Below are positions 10,005-25,027 of a stretch of DNA of 61,074 nt, one piece after another. Made by a program: the position numbers and the translations under genes. Within the stretch, counting starts at the first letter, position 1. Every line of letters starts with the position of its first letter. The notes beneath the pieces are model-generated. The model ran no database searches. It saw nothing but the letters and a program-made list of their open reading frames with translations, and was not told the origin of the DNA. Source of the DNA: Gamarada debralockiae. Lineage: Eukaryota > Ascomycota > Leotiomycetes > Helotiales > Hyphodiscaceae. The stretch covers positions 1-61,074 of the forward strand of contig NXFV01001129.1 in NCBI GenBank assembly GCA_002803225.1, given 5' to 3'.

Positions 10005-13000
10005 TCATTCTTGGGCTTTGGGGGAAGGTTCAGAGGGTTCTTGAAGCCTGTTCCCTCTACTATCCACTCTCGTAGCCCAACTTTGCACCTCTGGGGAGTC
10101 GAGTTCCTGATCTAGTGGTTCTGTTCCATTACCACTGGTGCTTCCAACGACCGTGGCACTTCCCCCGCTTCCGCTGCCACTTCCCCCTGATCCTGACGTG
10201 CCTACATCTCTCACATTCCCATCTCCATCGACGAAAACCACAGCTCTCTTCGACCTAAAAGCCTCATCCTCGTCCTCATCTTCCTTTCTTGAGGATCTTG
10301 GGTTTGAGGATTCAGGTTTCGAGGTCTCATGTTTGGAAGATTGGGATTGTAAAGGCTCGGATTGTGACGCGCGGGCGAGAGGAGGCTTGACTGGTCGTCC
10401 TAGCAGGTCTCGTATTGGAGGTTCGGGTTTTTCATGTGGATGGCGCGGGCCTGGGTGTGCTGGATAGGAGATGCCTTGGTCTTTGTAGTGTTCGTTGCCG
10501 TGATTGGAGGTTTGGGGCGTGATTTCGTCGGGGTGGGCGATTGTTAATTTTTGGTGGTGGCGATGGTGAGACCGTTCTTTAGCCTGTGAAGTGTGTTAGA
10601 AGTCGATGTACTTGTGGTACACTTGGAAGGAAGTTGGGGGAGAAGGGAATACCATTTTCGCCTGTTTCCTCGTATATCGATTTAAACTCTCGCAAAGCCG
10701 ATCGAGAATCCACTCGCTCTCACTTACATCCGCCAACATTGGGCTGTCCTCTCCAATCCAATCCCACTCTACCAGCCCCTCTTCCTCTTCTTCCTCCTCT
10801 GCTTCCTCAGGACTCTTGCTACTGAACCTTATCAACCTCGTAAACTCCGCCCATTCCTCATAACTATATTTCTTTGGATGATCAAGCCGCAAATCGCTCG
10901 CTGTCCTCTTAATCTCTAGGGCCAGCTTGCGTGCAAGGTCATGCTCTGTGGCCTCGGGTGGCTCTTCGGCCAGTTTCTCCAAGGTTGTGGGATTGTTTTT
11001 TCCGCCTAGTACTTGGCCATCATCCGACGTATCTGCCGCAGCTTCTTCGTCAGGATTTTGCAGAGGGAAACCGTGCTCTATCCGCTTCTTGGCTTCACGC
11101 TCTTTGGTCTTGCGTTTAAGCCAATCCCGTATTTTAGGATGATTTTCGAGGAAATCGTGCCATACCCCGGCTTTGGGCATCACCGTCCAATCAGCCAGTG
11201 TAAAAGTTCCGCGGTTGACGGCTGAGACGACCGTATCGCTCATATCAGAGATTAGAATCGTCATGGTGGGGATAGCAACCAGAGACCAGACGATAAAGAA
11301 TGGCTTGCCAGCATTAGATCGAGGGCTGAAATCTCCGTAGCCGATAGTAAGCAGGGAGACATAGCAGAAGTACAATGCTTCGAAATAGGACAGTTTTTGG
11401 ATACGGGCTTCCGCACACCAAAATACCACCGCACCAACGCACCATACAATCCCGAAGGCTAGCACTGACATCGAAAGAGCGTAGTATTGTTTGAATTTGC
11501 TGGTGTTGGCCTGGATCTCGCGCATGGCATTAAATCGATCTTTCTCTTCTCTAAGAAGAAGCAGTTTCTCTCGCCGGCTAGAATGTTTAGGGTGTACACC
11601 TTTCCCTTTCTGTGCTTTTCGTGCGGCCATTTTGGCATCGCGGCTTAGAGGTGTATGATTGCGTCCTGCGCCGCCACGACCCCCGCCTCCTTTCGCTTTA
11701 TTCTCGTGGAAGGTGATCATGCGTCCGTCGACATCGAAATGGCCATATTGCTCTAGTGAAGCGCGGCGCATTCCTATCGCGGATGCAGTGGACTGCTTTC
11801 GAACGTCTGATGGGCGTCTGCCATCTGAATTCCGACGGGGAGGTAGCCCTAGACGCTGTCGCAGCTCCTTCTCATTTGTGACAGAACGTCCAAATGTTTG
11901 AGCGCGCATGTTGAGTTGATGTTTCTTGATGACCTTGTCCTTTGACATTCCAGCAGCGAATTTCCGGATGCTGTTGATCATGAGACCTAGGAAGATAATG
12001 CCGATGACTGAGTATGGCAACACTATTCCCCGTCCACCATTATTCGGAGCCACGAAGTCACCAAAGCCGATAGTCAAGACCGTAACGTCGCAAAAGTAGA
12101 GAGCGTCGGCGTAGTTAAAGCCACAGACTCTCGAGAAAACACCGGCTCCTCCAGCAAGCCAGAAGAAGAACATCATCGTTTGCAAGATGAGTGTACGTTG
12201 ATCATCATCTAGATCGAAATGCTGTGGGTAGTGACCAAGAAAATACCCAAGCATATTGATCATGAGAATCATGGAGCCTATTAAGTAGAGGACGGCGGCA
12301 ATGATGGCATGCCAAAACCCTTGGGAATAGGTTTGGCCAGGTCTGATTGGCGGATCATGTTCATTCATAGCCACAACAATGGCAATGAGCTGTGATCTGT
12401 TAGTTGAGGCTCATTGTAGGATGCAGAGTGACTTACAATACCTGTAGCAAAGTACCATGCGATGATCGTCAAGGGCAGCGCAATGATATACCTAACCCGC
12501 CTTGTGAAGTTCAAAAGCAAGCAAAAGTTGCCCAAGAATCCACAAGCCAGAGATATAGCATTCAAAATAACTTCCCTACAACACCGTTTCATCAAACCCC
12601 ATCCCCGAAGTCTCCGGCCTTCATGTAGACTCACCAATGCGGGTCTTCAATGTCTATTCCAGCATCATCTGTCCCATCAGGCATTTGTCCATTATTCGGG
12701 AGCGTAACCCTCCATTTCGTAACCAGGGCCGCGATAGAGAGGACGTTGGCAAGAGGGCCGATCGTTGCGGCGATGAGAGGAAAAGCTGTGCTCGCCACCC
12801 ACCAATCTCTGCAGAGCACTTCAGTCAGTACAATTCCAGCATTGCTTCATGAAAGGAAAGAGGACATACTGAGGTAAATCATCTGTTTTGCCCCGTAATT
12901 TCAACTTCCCAATCGTGATCATGGTATCCGTCCTCTCCAACGTGAAAGTGTTGCTCTTCCACAAAGAGAGGTTGGTGAGCGAGCGGCCATTGCTCTTGCG

Positions 13001-13018
13001 AGTGGATAAGTCAGCCAT
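10005..13018 (-). CDS. tok1: TOK1-type two-pore outward-rectifier potassium channel
   Basis: Plasma-membrane K+ channel of the fungus-specific TOK family (eight TM segments, two pore loops). Five exons rebuilt: 13018-12870, 12808-12635, 12575-12437, 12389-10653 and 10583-10005, with introns of 45-69 bp and phases that match exactly, giving about 925 residues. The first three exons encode the N-terminal membrane segments (WWVASTAFPLIAATIGPLA, then FLGNFCLLLNF and YIIALPLTIIAWYFAT). Both selectivity filters are clear: VTVLTIGFGDF and VSLLTIGYGDF. The long linker between them is basic and Ser-rich. The C-terminal tail continues through the last intron into VVFVDGDGNVRDVG and a Gly/Ser-rich stretch, and is probably cytosolic and disordered. 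The family sets membrane potential by outward K+ current. The start is the ATG at 13018 (MADLSTRKSNGRS). Confidence 0.92.
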
Positions 13019-15377
<2,359 letters not shown>

Positions 15378-15764
15378 GTTCATGTGAAGAGCTTTGTTGG
15401 CATTTTTTGGCGATGGCGTTATTTGCAGGGGCCAGAACGAGGTATGATGATCTGAATACCCTGAAAAGTTGCTTGTAGCAAATGTAGCAACCGTACTTCT
15501 ATCTCAATCTCTCAATCCTCACCGTTAAACAGTGGCCTAAGACCAAAACTCCAGGATAGCGCCAAGGAAAATAGCCCCTATTAATGCTTTAGGCCTTGCG
15601 ATTAAGGCAGAAGACAACGACATTCCGTCATTCTCATCCATACCAAACCTTCCTCTGTATCAGACTCAAGAGTCCTCAACTCCATCAATGAACACCATTT
15701 ACATGACATGATTTTACGGCCCTTCCTACGAACTTCTCATTTCCGTCCACTTACAGTCCGAACG
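15378..15764. other. intergenic
   Basis: Short gap holding the 3' end of krr1 and the promoter of the HIT gene, which is co-oriented. I see no repeat or RNA gene. Confidence 0.4.
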
Positions 15765-16477
15765 ATGGCTTCCTCATCCAAAAAGCCCATTCATTTCGGT
15801 CCCTTCGAGGTCACGGATCAGGTAACGTCCAATTAACCTCTTTACCACCCCATATTCTCTCATCACTACTCACTAGGTCATCTATCAATGTATAGCATCT
15901 GACGACCTACCAGGTCTTCTACACAACCCCCCTCTGCTACGCCCTCGTAAACATCAAGCCCATCCTCCCAGGTCACGTGTTGGTAATTCCCTTCCGAAAA
16001 GTCCCACGCATGACCGACCTCACTGCCGCCGAACTCACCGATCTCTTCACCACAGTGCAAAAAGTGCAACGCATGCTCGCCAAGCGTTACTTCTCTCCTT
16101 CTCCGACCTCGGCCTCCCCTCTGTCCTCAGAGGCTGCGCTGGCGAACGGGTCTTTCAATCTAGCAATCCAAGACGGGCCCGAATCTGGACAAACAGTACC
16201 CCATGTACACTGCCATATTATTCCTAGGATTAAGGAGAGTAGTAGTGAGGGCGATGAGATTTATGATAGGCTGCAGGGAGAGGAAGGGAATGTTGGTGGT
16301 GGGTTGTGGGATCTGAGAAGGAGGCCGGAGCAGAGGGGAAAGTTCCCAAGGATTGAGGAGGAAGATAGGAAGGCTAGGAGTAAGGAGGATATGAATGAGG
16401 AGGCGGAGATGTATAGGGAGTTGATGCGTAAGTGGATGGATGCTGGAGTGGTTGGAGGGAGAGGAGATAGAGGCTGA
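15765..16477 (+). CDS. HIT-family dinucleoside polyphosphate hydrolase (FHIT/Aph1-like)
   Basis: Histidine-triad hydrolase, probably cleaving Ap3A/Ap4A-type dinucleotides. Exon 1 (15765-15821) gives MASSSKKPIHFGPFEVTDQ. After a 92-bp intron (15822-15913, GTAACG..CTACCAG) exon 2 begins VFYTTPLCYALVNIKPILPG, followed by HVLVIPFRKVPRM. The catalytic triad is visible as PHVHCHIIPR (H-x-H-x-H), preceded by FNLAIQDGPESGQTV, the usual substrate-loop sequence. The region after the triad is lengthened with Glu/Arg-rich sequence. About 207 residues, in the range of fungal FHIT relatives. A second acceptor (CACTAG near 15878) lies inside the intron but would break the frame. Class is firm; the exact substrate is inferred. 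Confidence 0.9.
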
Positions 16478-17130
16478 CTTTTGGTAGGGCAGGAGGAATA
16501 GGAACAGCAGGCTTGATAAGGGCAAGCTGCGCGATGGATGTTTATGCAAAGGACAGTGGAGGGAACCCAGATAGATAAGGGGAGTGTGCTGTTCGTGGAT
16601 GGCGCAGAAAGCGATTGGCTTCCAGGTTTTGTATGAGGCCCTATACTCCATAAAAAGTCCTTCTGGCCAGCTGTGTCTCTTTGCTTAAATCACGCAAACA
16701 TTTTGAGCGATTGAGATCCATTCGGAGGGAGTGCAAAGTGTCTCGTGTTCAAGATGATCCAAGGCACCCGAAAGCTCGCCGTCCTTTAAAGGCTGTTATA
16801 CTTATTTGGGGGCCAGTTCAAGTTACTTGCTTCACAAGGAATGATGCTCATTAAGATATGCAGCTTCCGTCATTGAGTGGGGTTTGAGATATCTATAATA
16901 CACGAAAGTTCGATGCACTTTTCTATGAGTATAGTGCTTTGGCTAAAAATGCCTAGGTTCATGTGATGCTTCATGACGAATAGTTCGCTGCAAGTGATCC
17001 ATACACTTCTCGAAGTGCCGAATACCCCAACCAAGTATGATACTCCTCAATGGTAATTCTTCATCCCCGATGAGCCAATCCATTACTCGCAAAAATCAAA
17101 AGAGCCCTGTTCATCCTTCGGCGGAAGACT
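16478..17130. other. intergenic
   Basis: Both flanking genes end here (convergent). No supported gene, repeat or RNA. Confidence 0.4.
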
Positions 17131-17997
17131 TCAGGTTGAATCGGCCTTCTTCCCATTCTTCCCATTTTTCTCGTCTTTGACCACTTCCGTCTCTACAAAC
17201 TCTGCCACATACGAGCTCGAAACCTTGCCCCCCTTCTGCTGCTTGACTTGGAGGAAGACATCGATTCTGGTCCCGCAGCCCCCACATTGGATATCACCGA
17301 GACAGAGCTCCTTGTTGATCTCATACTGATTCGTTGTCTTGTCGTCAACGATTGTGACGAATCTGTCCAGGGAATAGGATCCACTCTCGGCCGTCGGGAG
17401 TGGCACTGGCAGAGATCGTACGTCTAACTTGCCATCCTTCCGTTTCTGCTCGAGGACCAGATATTTCTCGCTGTATAATTCCTCTCCCTTCAATCGCCAG
17501 AGTTGCATCGAAATTTGAATCTCGTGTTTACAAACTTTGCAAAGACGCGAGTCAAACACCGCCTCTGCAACGTAGTCGTAGACCTCCCATACCAGCCAAG
17601 TTCCCCTGGAATCCTTGGCCACGACTGGCTCGTATCCCTTCTTATGCCTGGGTGGTGGTTGTCTTTGCTGCTTAGAAGGTTGAGAGCGTTCGGAGCTTCC
17701 TGAACGGGTAAAGACGACGATGCTGATGGCGAATCCGAAGACGAACAGGATGAGCAGGATGAGCAGGACGAGAAGGACTCCGATGACCTCTTTGAGGAAT
17801 CTAGCCTCATCGCACGATATCGTAGCTGTTACGTCGACTGAAGTGACATTGGAAGCGCTTCTTGCCGCAGAAGCTAGGGCAGATGAGATACTCTCTCCAG
17901 CTGCTATGAGGATGGATTGTAGGTCTACCAAGTTTCGAAGCGCGGTAGGTTTCGCGATCGAAGACGTCGTAGCGGTGGTGGAGGTGGTAGACAACAT
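17131..17997 (-). CDS. unknown membrane protein with paired CxxC zinc ribbon
   Basis: Family not recognised. I take the ATG at 17997 (CAAAATG context, MLSTTSTTATTSS) over the longer in-frame ATG at 18255, because the upstream 86 codons look like leader sequence. That gives 288 residues: a Ser/Thr/Ala-rich N-terminus, one strong TM segment at about 71-96 (VLLVLLILLILFVFGFAISI), then a soluble part with two CxxC pairs, LCKVC and CGGC, which probably bind one zinc. LYSEKYLVLEQKRKDGKLDV lies between them. A Lys-rich tail ends the protein. Directly upstream on the same strand (18448-18875) is a degraded relative, so this is the surviving member of a tandem pair. Topology and metal binding are inferred. 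Confidence 0.7.
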   Translation of the reverse strand: MLSTTSTTATTSSIAKPTALRNLVDLQSILIAAGESISSALASAARSASNVTSVDVTATISCDEARFLKEVIGVLLVLLILLILFVFGFAISIVVFTRSGSSERSQPSKQQRQPPPRHKKGYEPVVAKDSRGTWLVWEVYDYVAEAVFDSRLCKVCKHEIQISMQLWRLKGEELYSEKYLVLEQKRKDGKLDVRSLPVPLPTAESGSYSLDRFVTIVDDKTTNQYEINKELCLGDIQCGGCGTRIDVFLQVKQQKGGKVSSSYVAEFVETEVVKDEKNGKNGKKADST

Positions 17998-18447
17998 TTT
18001 GGTGTGGAATCTTGATAGTCTGCGAATTGAGATAGAGAGGTTGATGTTGGTTGATGTTTGTTGACAACCTGTTTGTTGTGTTTGTTTGAAGGAAATTGAA
18101 AGTTGTTTGAAGATGGCGAGAAAGGGCTGGAAAGAATGCTGGGTTTGAGCGTCCTGGTCCAAAGGGAAGTTCCCATGACGAGAAGGAGCGACCAGTGTCG
18201 CTGCACAATTCAAGGTCCAGGCACTCGGTGTCTCGAGGAAGCCGCATTCGTTCAAATTTAGTGAGGGAAGTCAGTGGTGATGCTCAAGATAAAATTGCTC
18301 CACCCCCGAAGCGTAATCATGCCTCACTTCCTTTGCTACCATCAGACACACCTCCGTCGACCAGCTCAAAGCTTGATATCTCCTGCTTATCTAAAACTTT
18401 CTCTCCGATCACTCCTGATCCACGAGATCCTTTCTCTTCAGGTGTCT

Positions 18448-18875
18448 CTATATTCCGCGCCGCCCAGCCCATGTATATATCGATGACCGATCGCCTGGAG
18501 GCTTCGTGACTCGACTGAAGATGTCGATTTTGGCGCCGCAATTTGCACAGTTGATAGTTCCGAGACGCCGTTCCTGGATCATGTCATATTCCTGCCCAAT
18601 CCTTTCCCGCCTTTTGCCCTCGACATCGGGGATATGGTCGTGGTTCTTCAAGAGTCCGTCTGCAGTATACGGATTCTGTCCATTTTTTGCGGGCGCGCGA
18701 GGAATTCTTAGAATGCGAAGGTGTTTTTCACCATTTCTCATTCGTTGATTCAGAACCGACCACTGTTCACTGTACAGTTCGTCCTGTTTAATCTCTTGTG
18801 CTGTTCAAACATAAATCTCTCAACTTGCTTGCCAGACGGCCTCATCACAGAAATATAGACAACTCGTCCTTCAAC
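18448..18875 (-). pseudogene. decayed tandem copy of the CxxC membrane protein
   Basis: The open part (ending at 18448) reads DELYSEQWSVLNQR and INCANCGAKIDIFSRV, which align with EELYSEKYLVLEQK and IQCGGCGTRIDVFLQV of the gene at 17131-17997. Further 5' (to about 18875), DEAVWQAS and EIYV align with AEAVFDS and EIQI of that gene, but stops interrupt the frame, the first CxxC pair is missing and the frame is lost upstream. No TM-encoding exon is visible. I read it as a truncated, decaying duplicate between the intact copy and ctf18. Confidence 0.65.
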
Positions 18876-18907
18876 ACAAATTCTTTTCATCGATTTGACA
18901 TCTTTAT

Positions 18908-21900
18908 CTACAATCCTCTAAGCAACTCCTCAACCGTAATCGGTTTCCTAACAGCATTCGAGAACCCCTCATGAAAGCTAACCCAAACCTTATTATCCTT
19001 CCCTTTCTCCTTCTTCCTCGTACCCTTCCCACCAGCCTCCGCATTACCATCGATCTCCTGCAACGGCAACACTTCCTGTATCACCCTTCCAAAGAAATCT
19101 TTCTTTTCGCCGAGGACACGCTCTTGTGCGTGGTGGCCTTTGCTCTCTGTGCCACTGTTGGAGAAGGAGAAATCAACCTTGTCATCAGGATTCCCAGCTT
19201 TGTAACGAGCTTGTCGAGCCGCATTCTCGCGGATTATGATATTTTTCTGGTATTCTTGGTCCAAGACTTGGCGGACTGCGTAGCGTACAGGTGCTGGAGC
19301 TGACCCTGAAATCGAGGCTGTTTCGAATGTGACTAAAGTGTCTAAAGGTCTATTTCAAATCAGCAAAGTTCTTGTGCAAATGAGAGGAGAGAACGACTTA
19401 CGGCTCCATTCGATATACCCATTGAATGGCTCTATTTCCAAAGTCTCCCTCTAATTTTCCGCGTTCGAAAATTACTCCAATATCGCCCATCACGTCCGCA
19501 GCTCTCTTCACCATCGCTTTTTCTGACTCCTTCCTTACACTGGCGATGCCTCTTTGATCACCGCTTCCACCTACGACAATGGGCTTGATCTCCGGCGTCA
19601 GCATTCTGACGAGATATGGCAATAAGTCGGTTGCGATGTCCTCTGGACTCCTGAAGCTTCTCAACAGCGTTGCATTCAAGCTTGATTGAAGCGTCAGGAT
19701 CGTATCTCGATTGAACTTCAGTGCTTCATGGGCTGCGTAGTCCGCTCGAGGACCCGAAAATGGAAGGGGCTCCTCAACCTCCTCCTCCTCTCCCCACTTC
19801 TTGCCTTCGTTGTGCCCACCAAAATAGTGTCGTGCAGGAGACGAGAACAGGTGATGACAGGCCAGAACAGGTTGGCTGAGATAGGGAGCCAACTCGAAGT
19901 CTTGGTTTGAGAAAACTCGAGAAGAGCAGGTATCGTGGAAGTGCAGCCATTCATACGCAGCATCGGGCTTTGACAAAATATTGTCATCATTGAAAGGTTG
20001 GTTCGGGTACTCGGAGAAGATGTCGGTGATGATTCGATCGATATCGCCGTTGGTGTCCACCATCTCCCGTAATCTGTCCATGCCGGCCTTCTTGACCAAC
20101 TCTGCAACGCCAAGTTGTGTTTTTGGCCGAGTGTCAGAGACATCGGGGTTGGGGATGTAGTTGGCTTGTTGGTCTTTGGGAAACCCAGCGCCTTCCAGGA
20201 AGACGCGATTGACGACCTCCTTAACACCTCCTCTCCCAGCACCTCTTGCTCCACCTCCACCATGTGATAAATCGCTCAGCATGTTTTTCTCAACCCATTT
20301 TCTTGTCAACTTGGCTTTGCCATCTTTTTGTGAAGCTTTGAGTTTTCCAGCTGCCCACTCCCCGACGACCATTATGCCTCGAAGATCGCCTTCCCCGGTG
20401 CCTTCCTTCCCTTTCCGAGATTCCATTGCACTGACGCCCCACGTAGCTTCACACAATCGACGTACTGCATCACTGTCGCAGGCAACACCTTCTTTCTCAA
20501 AAACTGACTTCATGCGCGTGACAACAGCATCAAGAGGCGGTTTGCGAATGTGAATGATCTCCGCGAAGCTGGATTGTCTCAGAGGCCTAAGCGCTGGATG
20601 GTAGACGTCGTTACAGATCAAGATCAAAGGACGCATCAATCGGAAATCGTCGCCCTTCTTTTTCTTCGCGTAGCCGGTACTCGAACTTACTCCCGATGAG
20701 TTCTTCTGATCCAGTAATATGAGGTCAATTAAGGCTTTGATGAAACCACCTTCTCCGGATCCACCAGAGCCTCCAACTACTCCATCCACTTCGTCGACCA
20801 CAACGCATAAGGGATGGGCATTCTTCTGTACGTGCCCAGATTTTGAGGTGACCGTTGCTCCAGTTTTGACACTCTCTGTTCCCACACTTGTTCTTATCCG
20901 GCCCTTGACAACGTCTCGACTTCTTTCATCACTGGCATTAATCTCCATAACCTCATATCCTGCCTGTCTCGCACAGACATGCGCCAAGGTCGTCTTACCA
21001 AGCCCAGGTGGTCCTGTCAAGAGTAGAATTTTCCGATGAGCCTTCTCTTCTTCTGCATCGGCTCCAGGTCGTTTCGATGCTACGGGCTTTGCTTTGCCGG
21101 ATTTCGGGAATACGATTGGATCCCAGGCCTTCAGCCATCGTAGGACTTGACGATGTGTTCGATCGTCTCCCACAAGCTCCATAAAATTCCGCGCTCGATA
21201 TTTCTCTGTCCACATCAAGGTCCTGCGAGATTTCGGCTTCGCAGTGAGATTCTCCATTGAAGGCAGGATTTTCTCCGCGGCCTTTTCTTTCTTCTTTGCG
21301 TCCTTGACCTTCTCCTTGGAAGCATCGTCAATCAATTGGTGGATATCTATCCCATAATAGCTCTTCTTAGCTCGTCCAGCTTTCGTTGTAGATCTCGCTG
21401 CTATTAATTGTTCGAACGGAACCGCGGCAGTCTTCTTCCTTTGTTGGATAGGAATCGATTTTCCAGAACAGGTCGAGATCTCGGAACTCTTGGCTTTTAT
21501 GCGACTCAGGAAGGATGGTAGTGGAGCAAATGCTGGTTCTTCTATGGATTCAACAGCAGGAGCGGAAAATGAAGTTGGCGCTGGAAGTTCGTCTTGATTC
21601 TGAGTTTCAACAAGTTCATCATCACCACAATCATCATCATCATCCTCTATCATGAAACCTCCAACAGTCTTCTGCTTCACTGGTTCTGCAGTGGGTTCCG
21701 GTGTAGTTTGCTGAGTATCAGGACTTGGAGATCGATGAGCATCAAGCATCCTCCGCTTCGGCGCAGGCTCCTCCCGTGAGAAGTCATCTTCATCTGATTC
21801 ATCGTCCAACAGGAACCCACTGACTGCCTTGGGTTTTCGAGGTTCCGTAGGTTTCGAGGGCAGTGGACGTTTGGCTGCTGGGGGTGAGAATTCCTCAGGG

Positions 21901-22293
21901 TATGTGATTGGGGAAGATGCCATTTTGAGAATCGGTGGTGAAGAGGGTGGGGTTGGACGCTTCAATCGCGATCGAAGTGGTGTTTCTGGACGTAGCTTAG
22001 CATTCGATGCACAATCGAAAGACGAAAATCATACCTTGAGGATAGTCCTCCTCACTTCGAAATGCCTCTCCCAGTGGCCAGGCTCGATGCTGAATTACCA
22101 CGCCTTCCTTATTCTTTCTCGCGATTGTTTCCTCCTGAACTAGGTGAAGCGCTTCGAAATCGTCCGAATTCGTGCTCGAGGGTAAAATCAGAGGGTTAGG
22201 TTGCTCTTCCCAATCATCTAGTAAAGCGGGATCAGATGTAAATGGCAGAGAAGGAGACGAGTTAGAGTCCATTGAATTCAAACATTCTCTCAT
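18908..22293 (-). CDS. ctf18: CTF18, large subunit of the alternative RFC clamp loader
   Basis: AAA+ ATPase that loads PCNA with Dcc1/Ctf8 and supports sister-chromatid cohesion and replication checkpoint signalling. Three exons: 22293-22035, 21985-19402 and 19349-18908, with introns of 49 and 52 bp and consistent phases, about 1094 residues. A second in-frame ATG at 22272 (MDSNSSPSLPF) is an equally good start. The acidic, disordered N-terminus is followed by LMWTEKYRARNFMELVGDD, Walker A GPPGLGKTT (about residues 411-419), the NASDERS sensor region and Walker B CVVVDEVDG (about 480-487). The last exon carries the conserved Ctf18 tail (VRYAVRQVLDQEYQKNI, then KKDFFGRVI and WVSFHEGFSNAV) that contacts Dcc1-Ctf8. 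Divergent from the Zn2Cys6 gene, with 257 bp between the starts. Confidence 0.94.
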
Positions 22294-22550
22294 TCACTGT
22301 ATAGTACACGCAGATTTCGTAGACGCGTTGTCGGGCGACGCGACGCGAATAAAAGCCACTTTACCCATTTTCGGTGTAGCGTGTTGACAGGGGGAGGGCT
22401 TGAAGCATTCCACGGCAAAGCTCGGAGAAGAGGGTTTCCCCGCATTCTATCCGGCAATAATACACAGAAAGCATTCGATCTGTAACATTATTTCCAGCAA
22501 CCAATTCTTCGTATCACGTCCGACCGCTGCGCAAGGAATCCCCTTCAAAC

Positions 22551-25027
22551 ATGGATCAGATTGACCAAACATCGCCTGTTTATCCTTCACTACCGCTAAC
22601 CGTCACTGAAACCACTTTTCATGCGCCACCCCCAGCCATAAAAAACGAGGACGGATCGACCTTAGAACCACCAAAGAAGAAGCAGAAGCGCAATAAACCG
22701 ACTTTATCATGTGAGGAGTGTGTAGAAAGGAAAACGAAGGTATGTGTAGAACTTTATTATTTGTTTAATTATCTTAGAACTTACCATATCCTCTATCAAG
22801 CGGTGAGGACTTCAATTCCGTGGAAATGGAAGTCATGAAGTTGTGGCGACCTGAGTATCACTAAGTTTTATTGTACGGTTTAAGCATTGAACGCAATTGG
22901 ACATATGATGCAAATTGGAATGGAAACCTCTATGGTGTTCGATCAAGTCGAGAAAAGTAATATCAAGGAATGGATTCTGGGAGTATCGCAAGTGTTTAAA
23001 TGCCAAAATGGTTATCCAAGCTCCCTGCCATTGGCACTTTTGCTTAGAATCTATGGAACAAAGCTCAAAGCTTCAGTTTCAATGCTTTAAGGAGACATCG
23101 TTGTAATCTGTGCTTTGAGCCCAAATAGACCTGCCCTATGCAAGTAGTGGTGGAAGTATCCACCCCCACTCTTTGTGACAACACAGTTCTAGAGATCTGA
23201 ATCCATACTGACGACCTGCGCAGTGTGATCGCGGCCGGCCACATTGTCTCGCGTGCATCAAAAGACAAACGGAGTGTAAATATGCGCATGTTGCGAATGT
23301 GATAGAGTGAGTCCTGTTCTCCAAACCATACCTGCATTCTGATGACAAATCTATCAGGGAGACAAACCGTTCTGTCAACAATGCTCGGCGGATGACCAAA
23401 CCACCCAAAAAGAAGTCGTCAATATCAAATGGATTCGAAGGCCCAAGACAAGCTCCAAATCCAAATGAGAGAAGTGCCTCTCGTGGATCAACATCATCTT
23501 CAACCGGTCTTCTCTCAAATGTCCCCTATTCCCATCCAACCGCTTCAAACGTCTTCGGAATCGGATCCGAGCATCCCTTTGCAAATTACTGGACTTGTCA
23601 AGGAGGCCTCCCAGAAGTCATCTCAGTCCTCCCGGAAAAGCTACAAGCAGATATTCTCATGGAACGCTACTTCGAGTGCGTTGACCCCGTCTACCCCATG
23701 ATCCACCGGCAAACCTTCTACGCCGACTACGAACAATTCTGGTCATTACCTCAACCCGAGAAAGACCGCGTTGATGGAGCACTAGTAGCGATGGTCTTCG
23801 CCATGTTAGCAATGGGCACCCAATTCGTGACCACCACCTCACCGAAAGAACGCCAACAGACAGCCGAATTCTACGTCTCAGCAGCCCACCAATCTCTACG
23901 CATGAGCTCGTATATGAACAAGGCTTCCGTTCGCTCAATCCAAGCTATGGTATTAATAACTTACTTCCTCGTAAACGACAACCACGCCTCAGACGGCTGG
24001 GCCTTCGCCGGCGTGTTAATCCGCCAAGCGTACGCCATGGGTCTCCACCGAGATCCCAACATTGTGTGTCCGAACGCCACAATCTTCGAAAAACAAGTCC
24101 GTCGCAAACTTTGGCAAGCCGTCCTTCTGCAAGACACCTTCCTGACCGTCCTCCTCTCCTTGCCTCCGTCTGCCACCCATACCGACGTTAATGTAGAGGA
24201 TCTAATCGACGATTCCTCCTCAATCGCACACTCAAACCCTACCGATACTGCATACATAAGAGGAAGCTGGACGCTTGCGAACCTAGTCCAAGAAACGATC
24301 TGTTCCCCCCGCTCCCTCGACCTGCCCATCTGCAGTACGCCGCGGCAGAAATCCAAACTCCTCGCTGATTTCCGCGTCGTGTTTCGTTCTTTCCCTGATA
24401 TTTTCAGATCCTGGGACAACGAATCAATTACCATTTTATCGCAAACCAACAAACGCATAGTCCGCCAAACACTCTTTATGACAAGTAATTACTACCACAA
24501 TGTGATGTTGTTGCATTCGAGCGAGAGTGCGGAGGTGCCAGTTAACGTACGGGGGGCTCTGGTAAGTTTTCTAAGTTCACGTCCCTGATCGTCCAGAGAT
24601 GCCTTCTCGAAAGTGGAAAATTGCTATCAATATCCAAATGAACCAAGTGATTGCTGACTCCATCTTCTCTAGGAGGCGGCGCATGAAGCTATCAATGCGT
24701 TCTTTTTGCTATATAGGATTTATGAGAGCGAGGCGAAGGTGTGGTGGGTTTTTAATCACAGGGCATTTTTGGAGGCTATGGTTATTGGGGATGTTTTGAG
24801 GATTCAGGCACAAGAGGAGGGTGGAGAGGAACTACTTGCTAAAGACCCATTATTCGTGCGGGCGAAGAGTGACATCGGTACGTAGCACACGTCGACTCCT
24901 TTGGATTTCGATAGGACTGACAAGGGCAACAGTACAAATGATCCAAATAATGCAACTAATGAGCGAAGGCGAAAACGGTTCCGAGGTCGCAAAGACAAGG
25001 GTCTCTGTCCTAACTAATTATCTATAG
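22551..25027 (+). CDS. Zn2Cys6 transcription factor with fungal middle homology region
   Basis: Nuclear binuclear-cluster regulator. Five exons: 22551-22739, 23224-23306, 23358-24561, 24673-24877 and 24933-25027 (phases consistent, about 591 residues). A basic stretch (PPKKKQKRNK) precedes the cluster CEECVERKTK|CDRGRPHCLACIK..C, split by the first intron. The fungal-specific TF domain shows VDPVYPMIHRQTFYADYEQF, AYAMGLHRDPN and RRKLWQAVLLQDTFLTVLL. The last exons encode EAAHEAINAFFLLYRIYESE and a short tail ending SVLTNYL. Introns 2-4 are 51, 111 and 55 bp, but intron 1 is 484 bp, out of line with the neighbours. Target genes cannot be inferred; no metabolic cluster surrounds it, so control of a local pathway is unlikely. 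Confidence 0.88.

Noticed and set aside
16160..16651. 163-codon minus frame opposite the HIT gene
   Set aside because: Antisense shadow of the Glu/Arg-rich C-terminus of the HIT protein.
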